A DNA stretch of 64,000 nucleotides from Peribacillus cavernae. GTDB lineage: Bacteria > Bacillota > Bacilli > Bacillales > DSM-1321. The notes under the pieces are model-generated. The model had not been told where the DNA came from. It saw only the letters and a list, made by a program, of their open reading frames with translations, and ran no database searches. A program made the position numbers and the translations under genes. Of the stretch, positions 43,523-51,985 are shown piece by piece. The stretch's first letter is position 1. Each line of letters opens with the position of its first letter. The DNA is taken from assembly GCF_003989135.1 (NCBI RefSeq), contig NZ_RYZZ01000007.1, positions 186,001 to 250,000 of the forward strand, read 5' to 3'.

Positions 43523-44347
43523 ATGATTAAATACGGTTACAATACACTAGTTTATGCTGGTGAAGATATTGAAACAAGTATTGCTAGGTTATCGAAATTC
43601 GGTTATGACGGTGTAGAATTCGTTGGGGAACCTGAACAAATGGATACCGGTTTAATTAATGAACTACTAAGTAAATATAATATCTCGGCATCCACAATCT
43701 GTGCGATTTATAACGCTGAAAGAGATTTAGTGTCCAGCGATAAACAGATTAGAAGAAATGCAGTTGAATATATTAAAAGCTGCGTTAATTTTGCAAGCAC
43801 TATCGGAGTGAAAGGAATTTCATTAACACCCACGGCCTGTATGAAAATTTATCAGGAAACAGATAGGGAGACTGAGCTCTCATGGGCGGTCGAAGGAATC
43901 AAAGAAGCTGGCACATATGCCGGGGAGCATGGTGTCAGATTAACAGTAGAACCCTGGAACCGCTATGAAAATTATTTAATTAATAGAATGGAACAATCTC
44001 TTGAGCTAGTAAACCGGATTGATTTGCCAAGCGTGGGGTGTATGGGTGATACCTATCATATGAATATTGAAGAGGTAGACATTGCAGATGCCATCAGGCT
44101 GGCTGGTGATAAATTATACCACCTCCATATAGCAGATAGTAATAGAGCCGCACCGGGCAGAGGCCATATCGATTTTAAACCAATTGCGAAAGCGCTACAA
44201 GATATAAACTACAGCGGATATGTAACGATGGAACTGTTGCCGGCATTCGCTGATCCATTTAACGGCACAAGATGTGAAGAATTTTATGATCAATACACAG
44301 AAGAGTCAATCGTTTTCCTGAAAAAATTATTTAAGGAGGGAGTATGA
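43523..44347 (+). CDS. TIM-barrel sugar isomerase/epimerase-like enzyme 4
   Basis: The 274-residue barrel begins IKYGYNTLVYAGEDIETSIARL. It has the full D-psicose/tagatose 3-epimerase-like metal pattern: Glu in LTVEPWNRYE, Asp in GCMGDTYHMNIEE, His in LYHLHIADSNR, and Glu in VTMELLP. AAAGGAGCGAGAAGA precedes the ATG. Its stop overlaps the start of the dehydrogenase that follows (ATGA). It is a paralogue of 45573. Ketose 3-epimerase or keto-sugar isomerase activity is likely; the substrate is unknown. Confidence 0.82.
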   Translation: MIKYGYNTLVYAGEDIETSIARLSKFGYDGVEFVGEPEQMDTGLINELLSKYNISASTICAIYNAERDLVSSDKQIRRNAVEYIKSCVNFASTIGVKGISLTPTACMKIYQETDRETELSWAVEGIKEAGTYAGEHGVRLTVEPWNRYENYLINRMEQSLELVNRIDLPSVGCMGDTYHMNIEEVDIADAIRLAGDKLYHLHIADSNRAAPGRGHIDFKPIAKALQDINYSGYVTMELLPAFADPFNGTRCEEFYDQYTEESIVFLKKLFKEGV

Positions 44348-45444
44348 TGACACAGAATATGAAAAATGCTGTAATAGATAATCAACAGGATATAGAAGGA
44401 AATTTTGTTAAAAAGGAAATGAAAGCTGCTGTTACTCATGCTGCCGGGGATTTAAAAATTGAGAATGTGCCTGTTCCGGAAATTCAGGACAATGAGGTTC
44501 TGATACAAGTTAAAGCATGTGGAATATGTGGAACGGATCCGCACATTTACAACGGACATTTTCCTGCTCCTATGCCTTTAATCCAAGGACATGAATTTTC
44601 AGGTGAAGTTGTAAAAGTTGGATCAGCAGTTTCCAGTGTAGCGGTTGGTGACCGAGTAACGGCTGATATTAATATTAGCTGCGGCAATTGTTACTTTTGC
44701 CGTATCGGCCAAAAACTTTTCTGTGAAAACATTACGCAGCTTGGTGTTCATATTGATGGAGCCTTCGCAGAATATGTTAAAGCTCCAGAGAATAATGTAT
44801 ATAAATTACCTGAAGGCATGACCTGGGATGAAGGGGCATACATCGAGCCTCTTGCATGCGTAATTAGAGGCCAGGAGCGGGCCAAAGTGGGGATGGGAGA
44901 TACGGTAGCCATCATTGGTGCCGGCCCCATGGGATTGGCCCACGCCATATTGGCCAAATTAAATGGTGCAGGCAGGGTCATTATTTCTGAAATGAATCAA
45001 ACACGTATACAAAAGGCAAAGGATTTAGGAATCGATGTGGTGATTGATGCCTCGGAAAAAGATTCTGTTCAAGAGGTATTGAACTTGACTGAAGGAAGAG
45101 GGGCTGATGTTGTATTTGAAGTAGTCGGCTCGATGCCAACCTATAGACAAGCCTTCCAAATGGTCAGAAGAGGCGGGACACTCGTTGCGTATGGTGCTGC
45201 TCCTGCAGATCATACTCTGGAAATTAAGCCTTTTGAAATTTACAGCAAGGAGCTGACAATTGTAGGCTCCTATGCAGGAACATACGGCACGTGGGTAAAA
45301 GCGATACAACTAATATCATCGAAAAGGTTTAATCCAAATGATATCATTAGTAAAACCATCACTTTAGACAATTTAGAAGATGGAATTAAAGAAGCGGATA
45401 AAAATAAAGATACAATCAAAATTTTAGTTAGCGTAGCGGATTAA
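44344..45444 (+). CDS. Zinc-dependent sorbitol-dehydrogenase-type MDR enzyme 2
   Basis: The 366-residue enzyme has an N-terminal extension of about 25 residues, catalytic zinc ligands (ACGICGTDPHIY with Cys, GHEFSG), structural zinc cysteines (SCGNCYFCRIGQKLFC) and NAD-binding IIGAGPMGLAHA near residue 200. ATG 44344 overlaps the preceding stop, with AAGGAGGGAGT upstream, so the two genes are translationally coupled. It resembles sorbitol/threonine dehydrogenases. It probably oxidises a sugar or polyol made or used by the neighbouring barrels. Confidence 0.87.
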   Translation: MMTQNMKNAVIDNQQDIEGNFVKKEMKAAVTHAAGDLKIENVPVPEIQDNEVLIQVKACGICGTDPHIYNGHFPAPMPLIQGHEFSGEVVKVGSAVSSVAVGDRVTADINISCGNCYFCRIGQKLFCENITQLGVHIDGAFAEYVKAPENNVYKLPEGMTWDEGAYIEPLACVIRGQERAKVGMGDTVAIIGAGPMGLAHAILAKLNGAGRVIISEMNQTRIQKAKDLGIDVVIDASEKDSVQEVLNLTEGRGADVVFEVVGSMPTYRQAFQMVRRGGTLVAYGAAPADHTLEIKPFEIYSKELTIVGSYAGTYGTWVKAIQLISSKRFNPNDIISKTITLDNLEDGIKEADKNKDTIKILVSVAD

Positions 45445-45460
45445 TGTGAGAAATTTTACA

Positions 45461-45500
45461 GGGGTAACAGCGGAATTAGATTACCGCTTTTATCCCTTTT
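45461..45500 (+). terminator. Possible terminator after dehydrogenase 2
   Basis: GGGGTAACAGCGG can pair with CCGCTTTTATCCC, followed by TTTT. Confidence 0.55.
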
Positions 45501-45572
45501 AAATGTATGGAAACTGGTGACATTTAGATTAAATTTCTTTCAGTAAGGCAGATCATTAGGAGTGATGTTAAA

Positions 45573-46394
45573 ATGTTTAATTACAGCGTTACACAGTGGA
45601 TTTTCGGTGATGAAAGTTTAGAAGATAGTTTGAAAAGATTACAAAAGTATGGGTATCAGGGAGTTGAATTAGCCGGGGAACCTGATTCTATAGATATAGA
45701 TAGTACAAAGAAGCTTTTACGTAAATACGACCTGGCATGCAGTTCGATTTGTGGCATATTTAATCCTGAAAGAGATCTTTCCTCATCAGACGCGAGCATC
45801 AGAAAAAACGGGATCGAATATGTAAAAAAGTGTATCAATTTAGCTAAAAGCTTACATGCATCAACAGTGATTGTTGTACCTACATTTGTCGGTAAAGTTA
45901 ATCCGGACACTAATGTAACAGAAGAATGGCAAAATGCCATTTCAAGCGTGAAAGAGGTTGGGCTTTATGCTAAGGACAATGATATTACGATCGTCATTGA
46001 AGCTTTAAATCGGTATGAAACCTATCTGGTTTCCAACTTAACCTTAGCTTTGAAATTTGTTGAGGAAGCAGATGTAGAAAGCGTAAAGATGATGGCAGAT
46101 TTATTCCACATGAGTATCGAAGAACGAGACATGATAAAGATCTTAAGCAAAATCTCTCGGCATCTAGCACATGTTCATATAGCTGACAACACCCGTGAAG
46201 CAGCTGGTCTGGGACAGACAGATTTTAAACCGGTTATTTCATTTTTGAAAGACATAAATTATAACGGTTATATAACGATGGAGTTTTTACCGGCTGTTTC
46301 CAATCCATATCTTGCTTCTGAACTCCATGGGGAAAGTAACATATTTGATGACTTTACCCGGCAATCTATCCAACATATGAAAAAAATCGCTTAA
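45573..46394 (+). CDS. TIM-barrel sugar isomerase/epimerase-like enzyme 5
   Basis: The 273-residue barrel begins FNYSVTQWIFGDESLEDSLKRL and is a paralogue of the enzyme at 43523: the ICGIFNPERDLSSSD, IVIEALNRYETYLV, MADLFHMSIEERD and HVHIADNTREAAGLGQ segments match in position. The four metal ligands are present. AGGAGTGATGTTAAA precedes the ATG. It follows the terminator-like hairpin, so it may be partly separate from the unit before. Confidence 0.82.
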   Translation: MFNYSVTQWIFGDESLEDSLKRLQKYGYQGVELAGEPDSIDIDSTKKLLRKYDLACSSICGIFNPERDLSSSDASIRKNGIEYVKKCINLAKSLHASTVIVVPTFVGKVNPDTNVTEEWQNAISSVKEVGLYAKDNDITIVIEALNRYETYLVSNLTLALKFVEEADVESVKMMADLFHMSIEERDMIKILSKISRHLAHVHIADNTREAAGLGQTDFKPVISFLKDINYNGYITMEFLPAVSNPYLASELHGESNIFDDFTRQSIQHMKKIA

Positions 46395-46473
46395 TAAAGA
46401 AAGTTGACTCAAACAATGCTATATTATTCAATGCATTATACTTTTAAACAAATCGCCCAAGGAGGAAAAGTCA

Positions 46474-46767
46474 ATGATTATCATTCACGCATTTTTCAAA
46501 GTTGATCCAAATCATCGTCAAGACTTTATTAAACAGGCCAGACAGGTAGGAGCCCCTTCACAAGCGGAAGAAGGAAATATCAGCTATCATTTCTATGAAG
46601 ATCCAGAGCAGCCCAATTCTTTTGTTTTTCTGGAGAAGTGGAAGGATCAGGAAGCAATTACATTGCACGAAGAAACTTCTCATTTCAAAAGTTTTGGCAG
46701 CGATGTACAAGATGTCTTACTAGAACCAATACAAGTGGAAGTATACGAAGCGTCAGCTAAACTGTAG
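46474..46767 (+). CDS. ABM-family quinol monooxygenase-like protein
   Basis: The 97-residue ferredoxin-like fold protein begins IIIHAFFKVDPNHRQDFI and contains YHFYEDPEQPNSFVFLEKWKD and HEETSHFKSF, the usual ABM (YgiN-like) pattern. These small dimers are quinol or anthraquinol monooxygenases or ligand-binding proteins. AAGGAGGAAAAGTCA precedes the ATG. A truncated relative lies at 20684. A clean terminator follows. Confidence 0.8.
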   Translation: MIIIHAFFKVDPNHRQDFIKQARQVGAPSQAEEGNISYHFYEDPEQPNSFVFLEKWKDQEAITLHEETSHFKSFGSDVQDVLLEPIQVEVYEASAKL

Positions 46768-46779
46768 ATGTTTTTAAGA

Positions 46780-46812
46780 AAAGGATTAACTCTATTTCTG
46801 AGTTAATCCTTT
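46780..46812 (+). terminator. Terminator after the ABM gene
   Basis: AAAGGATTAACT and AGTTAATCCTTT flank CTATTTCTG. Confidence 0.75.
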
Positions 46813-46894
46813 GATATTTTACATAATCATATGGTAAAGTACAGCTTACAATGAACGTACATAAATATTAGGTATTGAAAGGAATTGATCAAAA

Positions 46895-47695
46895 GTGAAC
46901 CTGGAGCTGGAAAATAAAACGGCACTTGTTACAGGAGGCAGTAAGGGAATAGGAAAAGGTATTGCAAAAGCATTAGCCGCGGAAGGAGCAAATGTTGTCA
47001 TTTGCGGTCGAGGAATGGAAGAACTGCAAGAAGCTGAAAAAGAAATAAAGCAAAGTGGCGGGAACGTACTTGCCGTTCAGGCTGATTTAACAAAACAGCC
47101 AGATGTCGATCACCTGGTCTCCGCTGCAGTTGACCGCTTTAAAACAATTGATATCCTTGTCAATAATGCAGGTGTGGCAAGCGGATTTGATGACTTTGAA
47201 TCCCTGGAAATAGAGGATTGGGAGCAGCTGTTCAATATTAATGTTTTTGGAACTGTACGAGTGACAAAAGCGGTCATCCCTTATATGAAAAAGGCAGAAT
47301 CCGGACGTATTATTAATATTTCGTCAGAATCCGGGGTGCAGCCTGATGCGTTTATGCCTCATTATAATGCTTCAAAAGCGGCACTGATTAATTTTACGAA
47401 AAGCTTATCCAAAGCCTATGCCGAGAATGGAATATTAGTCAATACCGTATCTCCTGCATTTATCATGACACCTATGCTGGATAATATGTTGAAGCAAACC
47501 GCTGAAAAAGAGGGTATTACATTTGACGAAGCGACTCAAAGTTTTCTCAAAGAAAACCGGCCTCACATCGAAGTAAAACGGCCGGGAAGAGTAGAAGAAG
47601 TGGCTTCAGCTGTTGTGTATCTGGCATCAAGTCAAGCCTCGTTCATTAACGGGGTCAACCTTCGTGTGGACGGCGGTTCTGTAGCTAGCCAATAA
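46895..47695 (+). CDS. Short-chain dehydrogenase/reductase (SDR)
   Basis: The 266-residue classical SDR has the nucleotide-binding TGGSKGIGKGIA (about 13-24), NNAGVA, a catalytic Ser in IINISSESG and the YxxxK motif in HYNASKAALI. An Arg in CGRGMEE after the second strand suggests NADP preference. The C-terminus VNLRVDGGSVASQ is typical of FabG/glucose-dehydrogenase-like members. The start is GTG 46895, with AAAGGAATTG upstream. It lies within the sugar island and may act on a keto-sugar, but the substrate is unknown. Confidence 0.85.
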   Translation: MNLELENKTALVTGGSKGIGKGIAKALAAEGANVVICGRGMEELQEAEKEIKQSGGNVLAVQADLTKQPDVDHLVSAAVDRFKTIDILVNNAGVASGFDDFESLEIEDWEQLFNINVFGTVRVTKAVIPYMKKAESGRIINISSESGVQPDAFMPHYNASKAALINFTKSLSKAYAENGILVNTVSPAFIMTPMLDNMLKQTAEKEGITFDEATQSFLKENRPHIEVKRPGRVEEVASAVVYLASSQASFINGVNLRVDGGSVASQ

Positions 47696-48396
47696 CACTT
47701 ACAATCTGGAACCCGGGGTGAACAGGGCACTTGCGCTTTTCCTACACGAATCTAAAAGGCGATTTGGATAGTTGATAGGTCTTTAATTGATGCTCCCATC
47801 CAATATATCAAGCAACAGCCCGGAACTTTTAAAAAAGTTATCCGCCTTTTCTTTATCATTAGGAAAAGGTTTTTTTACGTGCAAAAAAGGATTCCGGTTT
47901 AAAAAAAGAACTTTATGAGTTTGTATTTAGGAAACTTAGCCTAAGAGAAAATTCGATATTATCAATTAAACAGTTCTTCTGTAGGATTTTCCTTTACTGG
48001 AGAGGCTCTCAATTGACTTCGAAATAGCTATTAAATATTATTGAATTATCAAAATAAAAGTTATTGAAAAATCTCCTGTAATAACATCTCTAAAAACACA
48101 ACAGAAATTATAAATTTAAAACCATCAAGAATACATCTTTCAAACCACTCAAATCAAACTTAGTTATTCCAATATTGATAACATTAAAATCCTTAAATTG
48201 GTATCTACTCTTCCTTCTTTTTGCTTCGAAATGTAATCGTTTACATTCTGTTAGGTATAGAAGGACAAGTACTTAGATTTCTATAAGTGAGAGGAGTGAT
48301 TTAGATGTAGTTAAACAAGGTGATTTCAAGAAGAATAAATAAAAATCTCTGAAAAGATAGTTGAAAGACAAATATAAAAAAGCGAGGTTGATGGAT
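47696..48396. other. 700-bp gap with a repeat remnant and one operator
   Basis: CGGGGTGAACAGGGCACTTG and the following CGCTTTT (47713-47742) resemble the right end of the repeat at 39632. The operator TGTAATCGTTTACA lies at 48232-48245, about 150 bases before the next gene. I see no gene in the rest, which is AT-rich. Confidence 0.5.
48232..48245 (+). promoter_or_regulatory. Operator variant TGTAATCGTTTACA (glycoside-hydrolase-like gene)
   Basis: It is identical to the variant at 37069. A TACATT -10 overlaps it, but the -35 is poor. It places the next gene in the same regulon. Confidence 0.65.
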
Positions 48397-49584
48397 ATGC
48401 CAGGCATAAGCTCATATGGTGGTAATGAAAAGTTGAAATTCAATCCAACTGGATATTTTAGGGCTGAAAAAACAAGTAATAGATGGTGGTTGGTTGATCC
48501 GGAAGGAAATACATTCATATCAGTTGGGCTAAATCACGCAGAAGATGTGAATCTCAAGCATGAACATAATATTGATATTTGGAAGAATAAGTACGGAGCA
48601 AGCAGAGAGAAGTGGATAAAAGAAGGCTTGGTCAAAGATTTAAAAGACTGGGAATTCAATACAATTGGCTATACGGTTGATTTTGTTTCGGGAACTTGGA
48701 AAGCGCTAGATTGGCATTCTGATGATGCGAAAAACGTTGACTTGGGACATACCGCTTATAAATCCTGGGCTACTGCAGACTACTTAACTGCAGACAAACC
48801 ATACTGTCTCCAGATGAGGGTACTGGAAATTGAGGACTGGAATAAATTCCCTGGATATCGTGATGTGTTCCATAAGGATTTTGCTGATTACTGCGATTTT
48901 CTGGCAAGGGACCTTTGCGTTGACCATGCGGAGAGTAAGAATCTCCTCGGATATTTTCTTGTAGACATTCCGGGCTGGGCACGTCATGCTTCCGGAGCTG
49001 ACTTTGAATATTTGAAGAGGCTGGACGATAAAGAAAGAGACATCAAATTGTACGATGTTGCCTCTAAATATTATGAAACAATAACGAATGCTATCAGGAA
49101 ATACGATCCTAATCATCTTATTCTTGGAGATAGGTATAACGGAAATAAGGCCATACCTGACGCCGTGCTTAGAGCCATGAAGCCTTATGTAGACGTTTTA
49201 TCTGTACAATATTTCCCGAGTAACAATCCGTCGGGCCACCAACAGATGAAGGAAGATCTTGATAGATGGCAAAAGGTGGCTGATAAGCCCGTAATTATTG
49301 CCGACATTGGAAATTGGTGCCCTACTCATATGAATCCTAACCGAGAAAGTGAATGCAAAGACCAGGCTGGCCGTGCTCGGGACTATATTGGCGCGATAAA
49401 TGCTGTTATCAACGAGCCATGGTTTGTAGGGTGGCATTGGTGTGCCCATGTTGAGAACCCAGGGAGGGGATGGGGAATCAAAGATCCTTATGATCAATCC
49501 TACGAGGATTTCAGGGGCCCGGTAAGTGAATTCAACAAAAACGTCTACGAAAAAATTATGTCATATACCACAAGTGGACGATGA
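48397..49584 (+). CDS. Glycoside-hydrolase-like (agarase-type TIM-barrel) protein with altered catalytic sites
   Basis: A protein of about 395 residues. The N-terminal RWWLVDPEGNTFISVGLNHAE is the entry strand typical of clan GH-A agarase-like proteins, followed by barrel repeats. Where relatives usually have an acid/base Glu (GYF-x-DNE) it reads LLGYFLVDIPGWARH, and where the nucleophile Glu is expected it reads PVIIADIGNWCPT, so both Glu positions seem replaced (Ile and Asp). There is no signal peptide, so it acts inside the cell. ATG 48397 has GAGG 9 bases upstream; ATG 48391 or TTG 48361 are possible. It carries the island operator. It could hydrolyse or lyse an imported glycoside by another mechanism. 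The exact family is not certain. Confidence 0.65.
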   Translation: MPGISSYGGNEKLKFNPTGYFRAEKTSNRWWLVDPEGNTFISVGLNHAEDVNLKHEHNIDIWKNKYGASREKWIKEGLVKDLKDWEFNTIGYTVDFVSGTWKALDWHSDDAKNVDLGHTAYKSWATADYLTADKPYCLQMRVLEIEDWNKFPGYRDVFHKDFADYCDFLARDLCVDHAESKNLLGYFLVDIPGWARHASGADFEYLKRLDDKERDIKLYDVASKYYETITNAIRKYDPNHLILGDRYNGNKAIPDAVLRAMKPYVDVLSVQYFPSNNPSGHQQMKEDLDRWQKVADKPVIIADIGNWCPTHMNPNRESECKDQAGRARDYIGAINAVINEPWFVGWHWCAHVENPGRGWGIKDPYDQSYEDFRGPVSEFNKNVYEKIMSYTTSGR

Positions 49585-50016
49585 ATGCCTTGATTTATAC
49601 TTATTTGAAAAGCTTATGGACATCAATTGGCTGAGGAATGTCCTGAGGATTTCGCACACGTCTTGAACGAGTTCTTCAGTAATTAACATCTTACATCGGG
49701 GAAATGGTGATGAAGTTGGCGATTTGTTCCCGCCGCTAAATCGCCCTAACCGTAGCTGCGCCACCCGGTTTGTATGAGAAACGGGTGACGCAAACGGTTA
49801 CTGCAAAGTGATCTAAGAGATTATTTAATTCGAGATGCGAGCTATCTCCAATACGATTGGACCTTTAAGCGTCCATGGATTTATTGAAACAAAGGTTGAG
49901 AAATCTATTACATTATAATTAAAAGATTCTAGGCTGGCCCAAGAACGCATAAATCGGGCCAGCTTTTTTAGATAAAAAATGCCAATTTGCAAAATAGTAA
50001 ACTAAATTTTGAAATA
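49585..50016. other. Hairpin-rich intergenic region
   Basis: GGCGATTT...AAATCGCC (about 49718-49746) and GCGCCACCCG...CGGGTGACGC (49754-49791) are two clear stem-loops, followed by a true terminator at 49934-49972. A minus-strand frame reading KMLITEELVQDVCEIL covers part of it without a start signal. It could be the end of a lost mobile element. Confidence 0.4.
49934..49972 (+). terminator. Terminator
   Basis: GCTGGCCC and GGGCCAGC flank a 15-base loop and are followed by T6. Confidence 0.75.
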
Positions 50017-50020
50017 GTTA

Positions 50021-50049
50021 TTGCATTTAAAAATGTAACCGATTACAAT
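50021..50049 (+). promoter_or_regulatory. Promoter with operator variant TGTAACCGATTACA (lipoprotein 4 unit)
   Basis: TTGCAT (50021-50026), a 17-base spacer and TACAAT (50044-50049), with the operator at 50034-50047 overlapping the -10. Confidence 0.72.
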
Positions 50050-50216
50050 AGTAAAAAAGGTTTATTTTCTCCAACAACAATAGTCACTTAAACCGGAGGT
50101 ATGGTTAAAAGGTATCATATATTAAAATTGTGATAGGTTACTTACTTTATATTTTAAGCAGCCATAATTCACCAGCGAAAAAGGAGTTGAATTTCACTTT
50201 CTCTCTTAGAATTAAA

Positions 50217-50230
50217 TGTAATCGATTACA
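50217..50230 (+). promoter_or_regulatory. Downstream TGTAATCGATTACA operator (lipoprotein 4 leader)
   Basis: A perfect palindrome 183 bases after the promoter operator at 50034, about 85 bases before the gene. Confidence 0.7.
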
Positions 50231-50316
50231 ACTTAAGGAGGTGATTTAAGGAATATAGTGCATCATTCAATTTAGTAGTAAGTGAAATTTGATTATACTA
50301 AACAGGGGGCTTTTTT

Positions 50317-51492
50317 ATGAAAAGGTTTTTATCAATGTTTATTATGATTCTCGTGATTAGTAGTCTCGCACTTGTAGGCTGCAGTCAGGGAAGCTCTTCA
50401 AGTTCAGGAGAGAAAGAAAAAGATAGTGTAGAAACAGGGGATGAAGCAGCAAGCTCCGGCCCAATCACAATCAATCCGGATATTTCTGGAGACCAGAAAA
50501 TATTGAGTAAGGGTCCTCACGGGGAAGAAGCTGTTTCTGCAAAAACATTAAAGCTTTCTGAAGAAGACATTGCGAAGATCAAAGAAGGCAAATACACAGC
50601 GGCACTTGTCATGCACTATGCCGGTAATGACTGGGCAACTGCACAAATCAACGGGTTAAAAGCAACTTTTAAAAGAATGGGAATTAAAGTTGTTGCGGTA
50701 ACCGACGCACAATTTAAGGCTGAAAAACAAGTATCTGATATCGAAACAGTATTAGCAAAGAAGCCTGACCTTATCGTAGGGATTCCAGTTGATCCTGTAT
50801 CTACTGCCGATGCATTTAAAAAAGCGTCCGATGCTGGAGTAAAAGTCGTCTTTATGGATAATACACCAAGCGGTTTGGAAGCTGGGAAAGATTATGTAAG
50901 TGTTGTCTCTGCTGACAACTATGGAAACGGTGTGGCTGCAGCTGATATTATGGCTGAAAAACTTGGGAAAAAGGGAAAAGTCGGTGTGATTTTTCATGAT
51001 GCCGATTACTTTGTAACCAAACAGCGTACCGAAGCTTTTGAAGCAACAATTAAAGAAAAATATCCAGACATTGAAATCGCAGCACGCGGCGGTATTGCCG
51101 TTCCTAATGACGGCGAGAAGGTAGCCTCAGGGATGTTAACGAAAAACCCGGACTTAGATGGACTTTTTGTAGTATGGGATGTACCTGCTGAAGGGGCATT
51201 AGCAGCTGTACGTACTGCTGGAAAAGACGTTCAAATCACAACAATCGATTTAGGAACAAACGTTGCTTTAGAGATTGCTTCTGATGGAATTATAAAAGGG
51301 CTTGGCGCACAGCTTCCGTATGACCAGGGAATTGCCGAAGCGATCTTGGGCGGTTATGCCCTACTTGGTAAAGAAGCACCGGCATATGTAGCCGTGCCTG
51401 CATTAACTGTTACAAAAGAAAATGTCTTAGATGCATGGAAACTGGTTTACCATAAAGAAGCACCAGAATCTATCCAAGGTGCCGCAAAATAA
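50317..51492 (+). CDS. Sugar-binding lipoprotein 4
   Basis: The 391-residue lipoprotein has lipobox LVGC, linker GPITINPDISGDQKILSKGP and the RbsB-like fold (AALVMHYAGNDWATAQINGLK, VDPVSTADAFKKAS, TIDLGTNVALE). It is closest to lipoprotein 1 and starts the second, partly decayed copy of the levoglucosan-type cluster. AGGGGGC precedes the ATG. A terminator separates it from the barrel gene that follows, which has its own promoter. Confidence 0.87.
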   Translation: MKRFLSMFIMILVISSLALVGCSQGSSSSSGEKEKDSVETGDEAASSGPITINPDISGDQKILSKGPHGEEAVSAKTLKLSEEDIAKIKEGKYTAALVMHYAGNDWATAQINGLKATFKRMGIKVVAVTDAQFKAEKQVSDIETVLAKKPDLIVGIPVDPVSTADAFKKASDAGVKVVFMDNTPSGLEAGKDYVSVVSADNYGNGVAAADIMAEKLGKKGKVGVIFHDADYFVTKQRTEAFEATIKEKYPDIEIAARGGIAVPNDGEKVASGMLTKNPDLDGLFVVWDVPAEGALAAVRTAGKDVQITTIDLGTNVALEIASDGIIKGLGAQLPYDQGIAEAILGGYALLGKEAPAYVAVPALTVTKENVLDAWKLVYHKEAPESIQGAAK

Positions 51493-51513
51493 AATAGTTT
51501 CATATCTAATTAG

Positions 51514-51543
51514 AAACAGCTGGCAAACGCCAGCTGTTTTTGT
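51514..51543 (+). terminator. Terminator after lipoprotein 4
   Basis: AACAGCTGGC and GCCAGCTGTT flank AAAC, with a T5 tail. Confidence 0.85.
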
Positions 51544-51642
51544 GCGCTTGGCAGCGCACCGATCTAACGATTTAAGAATAGTAAAGTTTACAGGATTTTA
51601 TCTATCCCCAATTTTATTATTAACAAAAAAAGTGCAAAAAGG

Positions 51643-51743
51643 TTGAAATAATAAATGTAATCGATTACACTATTTTTGTAGAAAGTAACAAGTAATATGC
51701 TGATAGATAAGGAAAAAGAGATTTATGAATGTAATCGATTACA
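51643..51743 (+). promoter_or_regulatory. Promoter and two operators ahead of the copy-2 LgdB-type gene
   Basis: TTGAAA (51643-51648), a 17-base spacer and TACACT (51666-51671), with a perfect operator at 51656-51669. A second perfect operator lies at 51730-51743, 74 bases downstream. Confidence 0.72.
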
Positions 51744-51985
51744 GATAAAATGGCTTTTTCTCTGATGAAAATGGATGTCATTGTATGTAGAATCATTTTT
51801 ACTTTACATATAGAGGTGAATTAATCCATTTCATTTGTTGCGCTATTAGTATAGAAAAGTTTCACCTTCCACAAATTAAGATGTATGTGAAGGCAGAAAC
51901 TTATATGCTTTGGGGAGGTTGTTGTCTTCAAGAAGAATAATCAAAAAAACAGCCAGGAATTACACTTATTAATGGAGGGATCAAT

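Noticed and set aside
49561-49764. Minus-strand 67-codon frame as a transposase remnant
   Set aside because: No recognisable transposase motif and no inverted ends; recorded only as part of a hairpin-rich gap.
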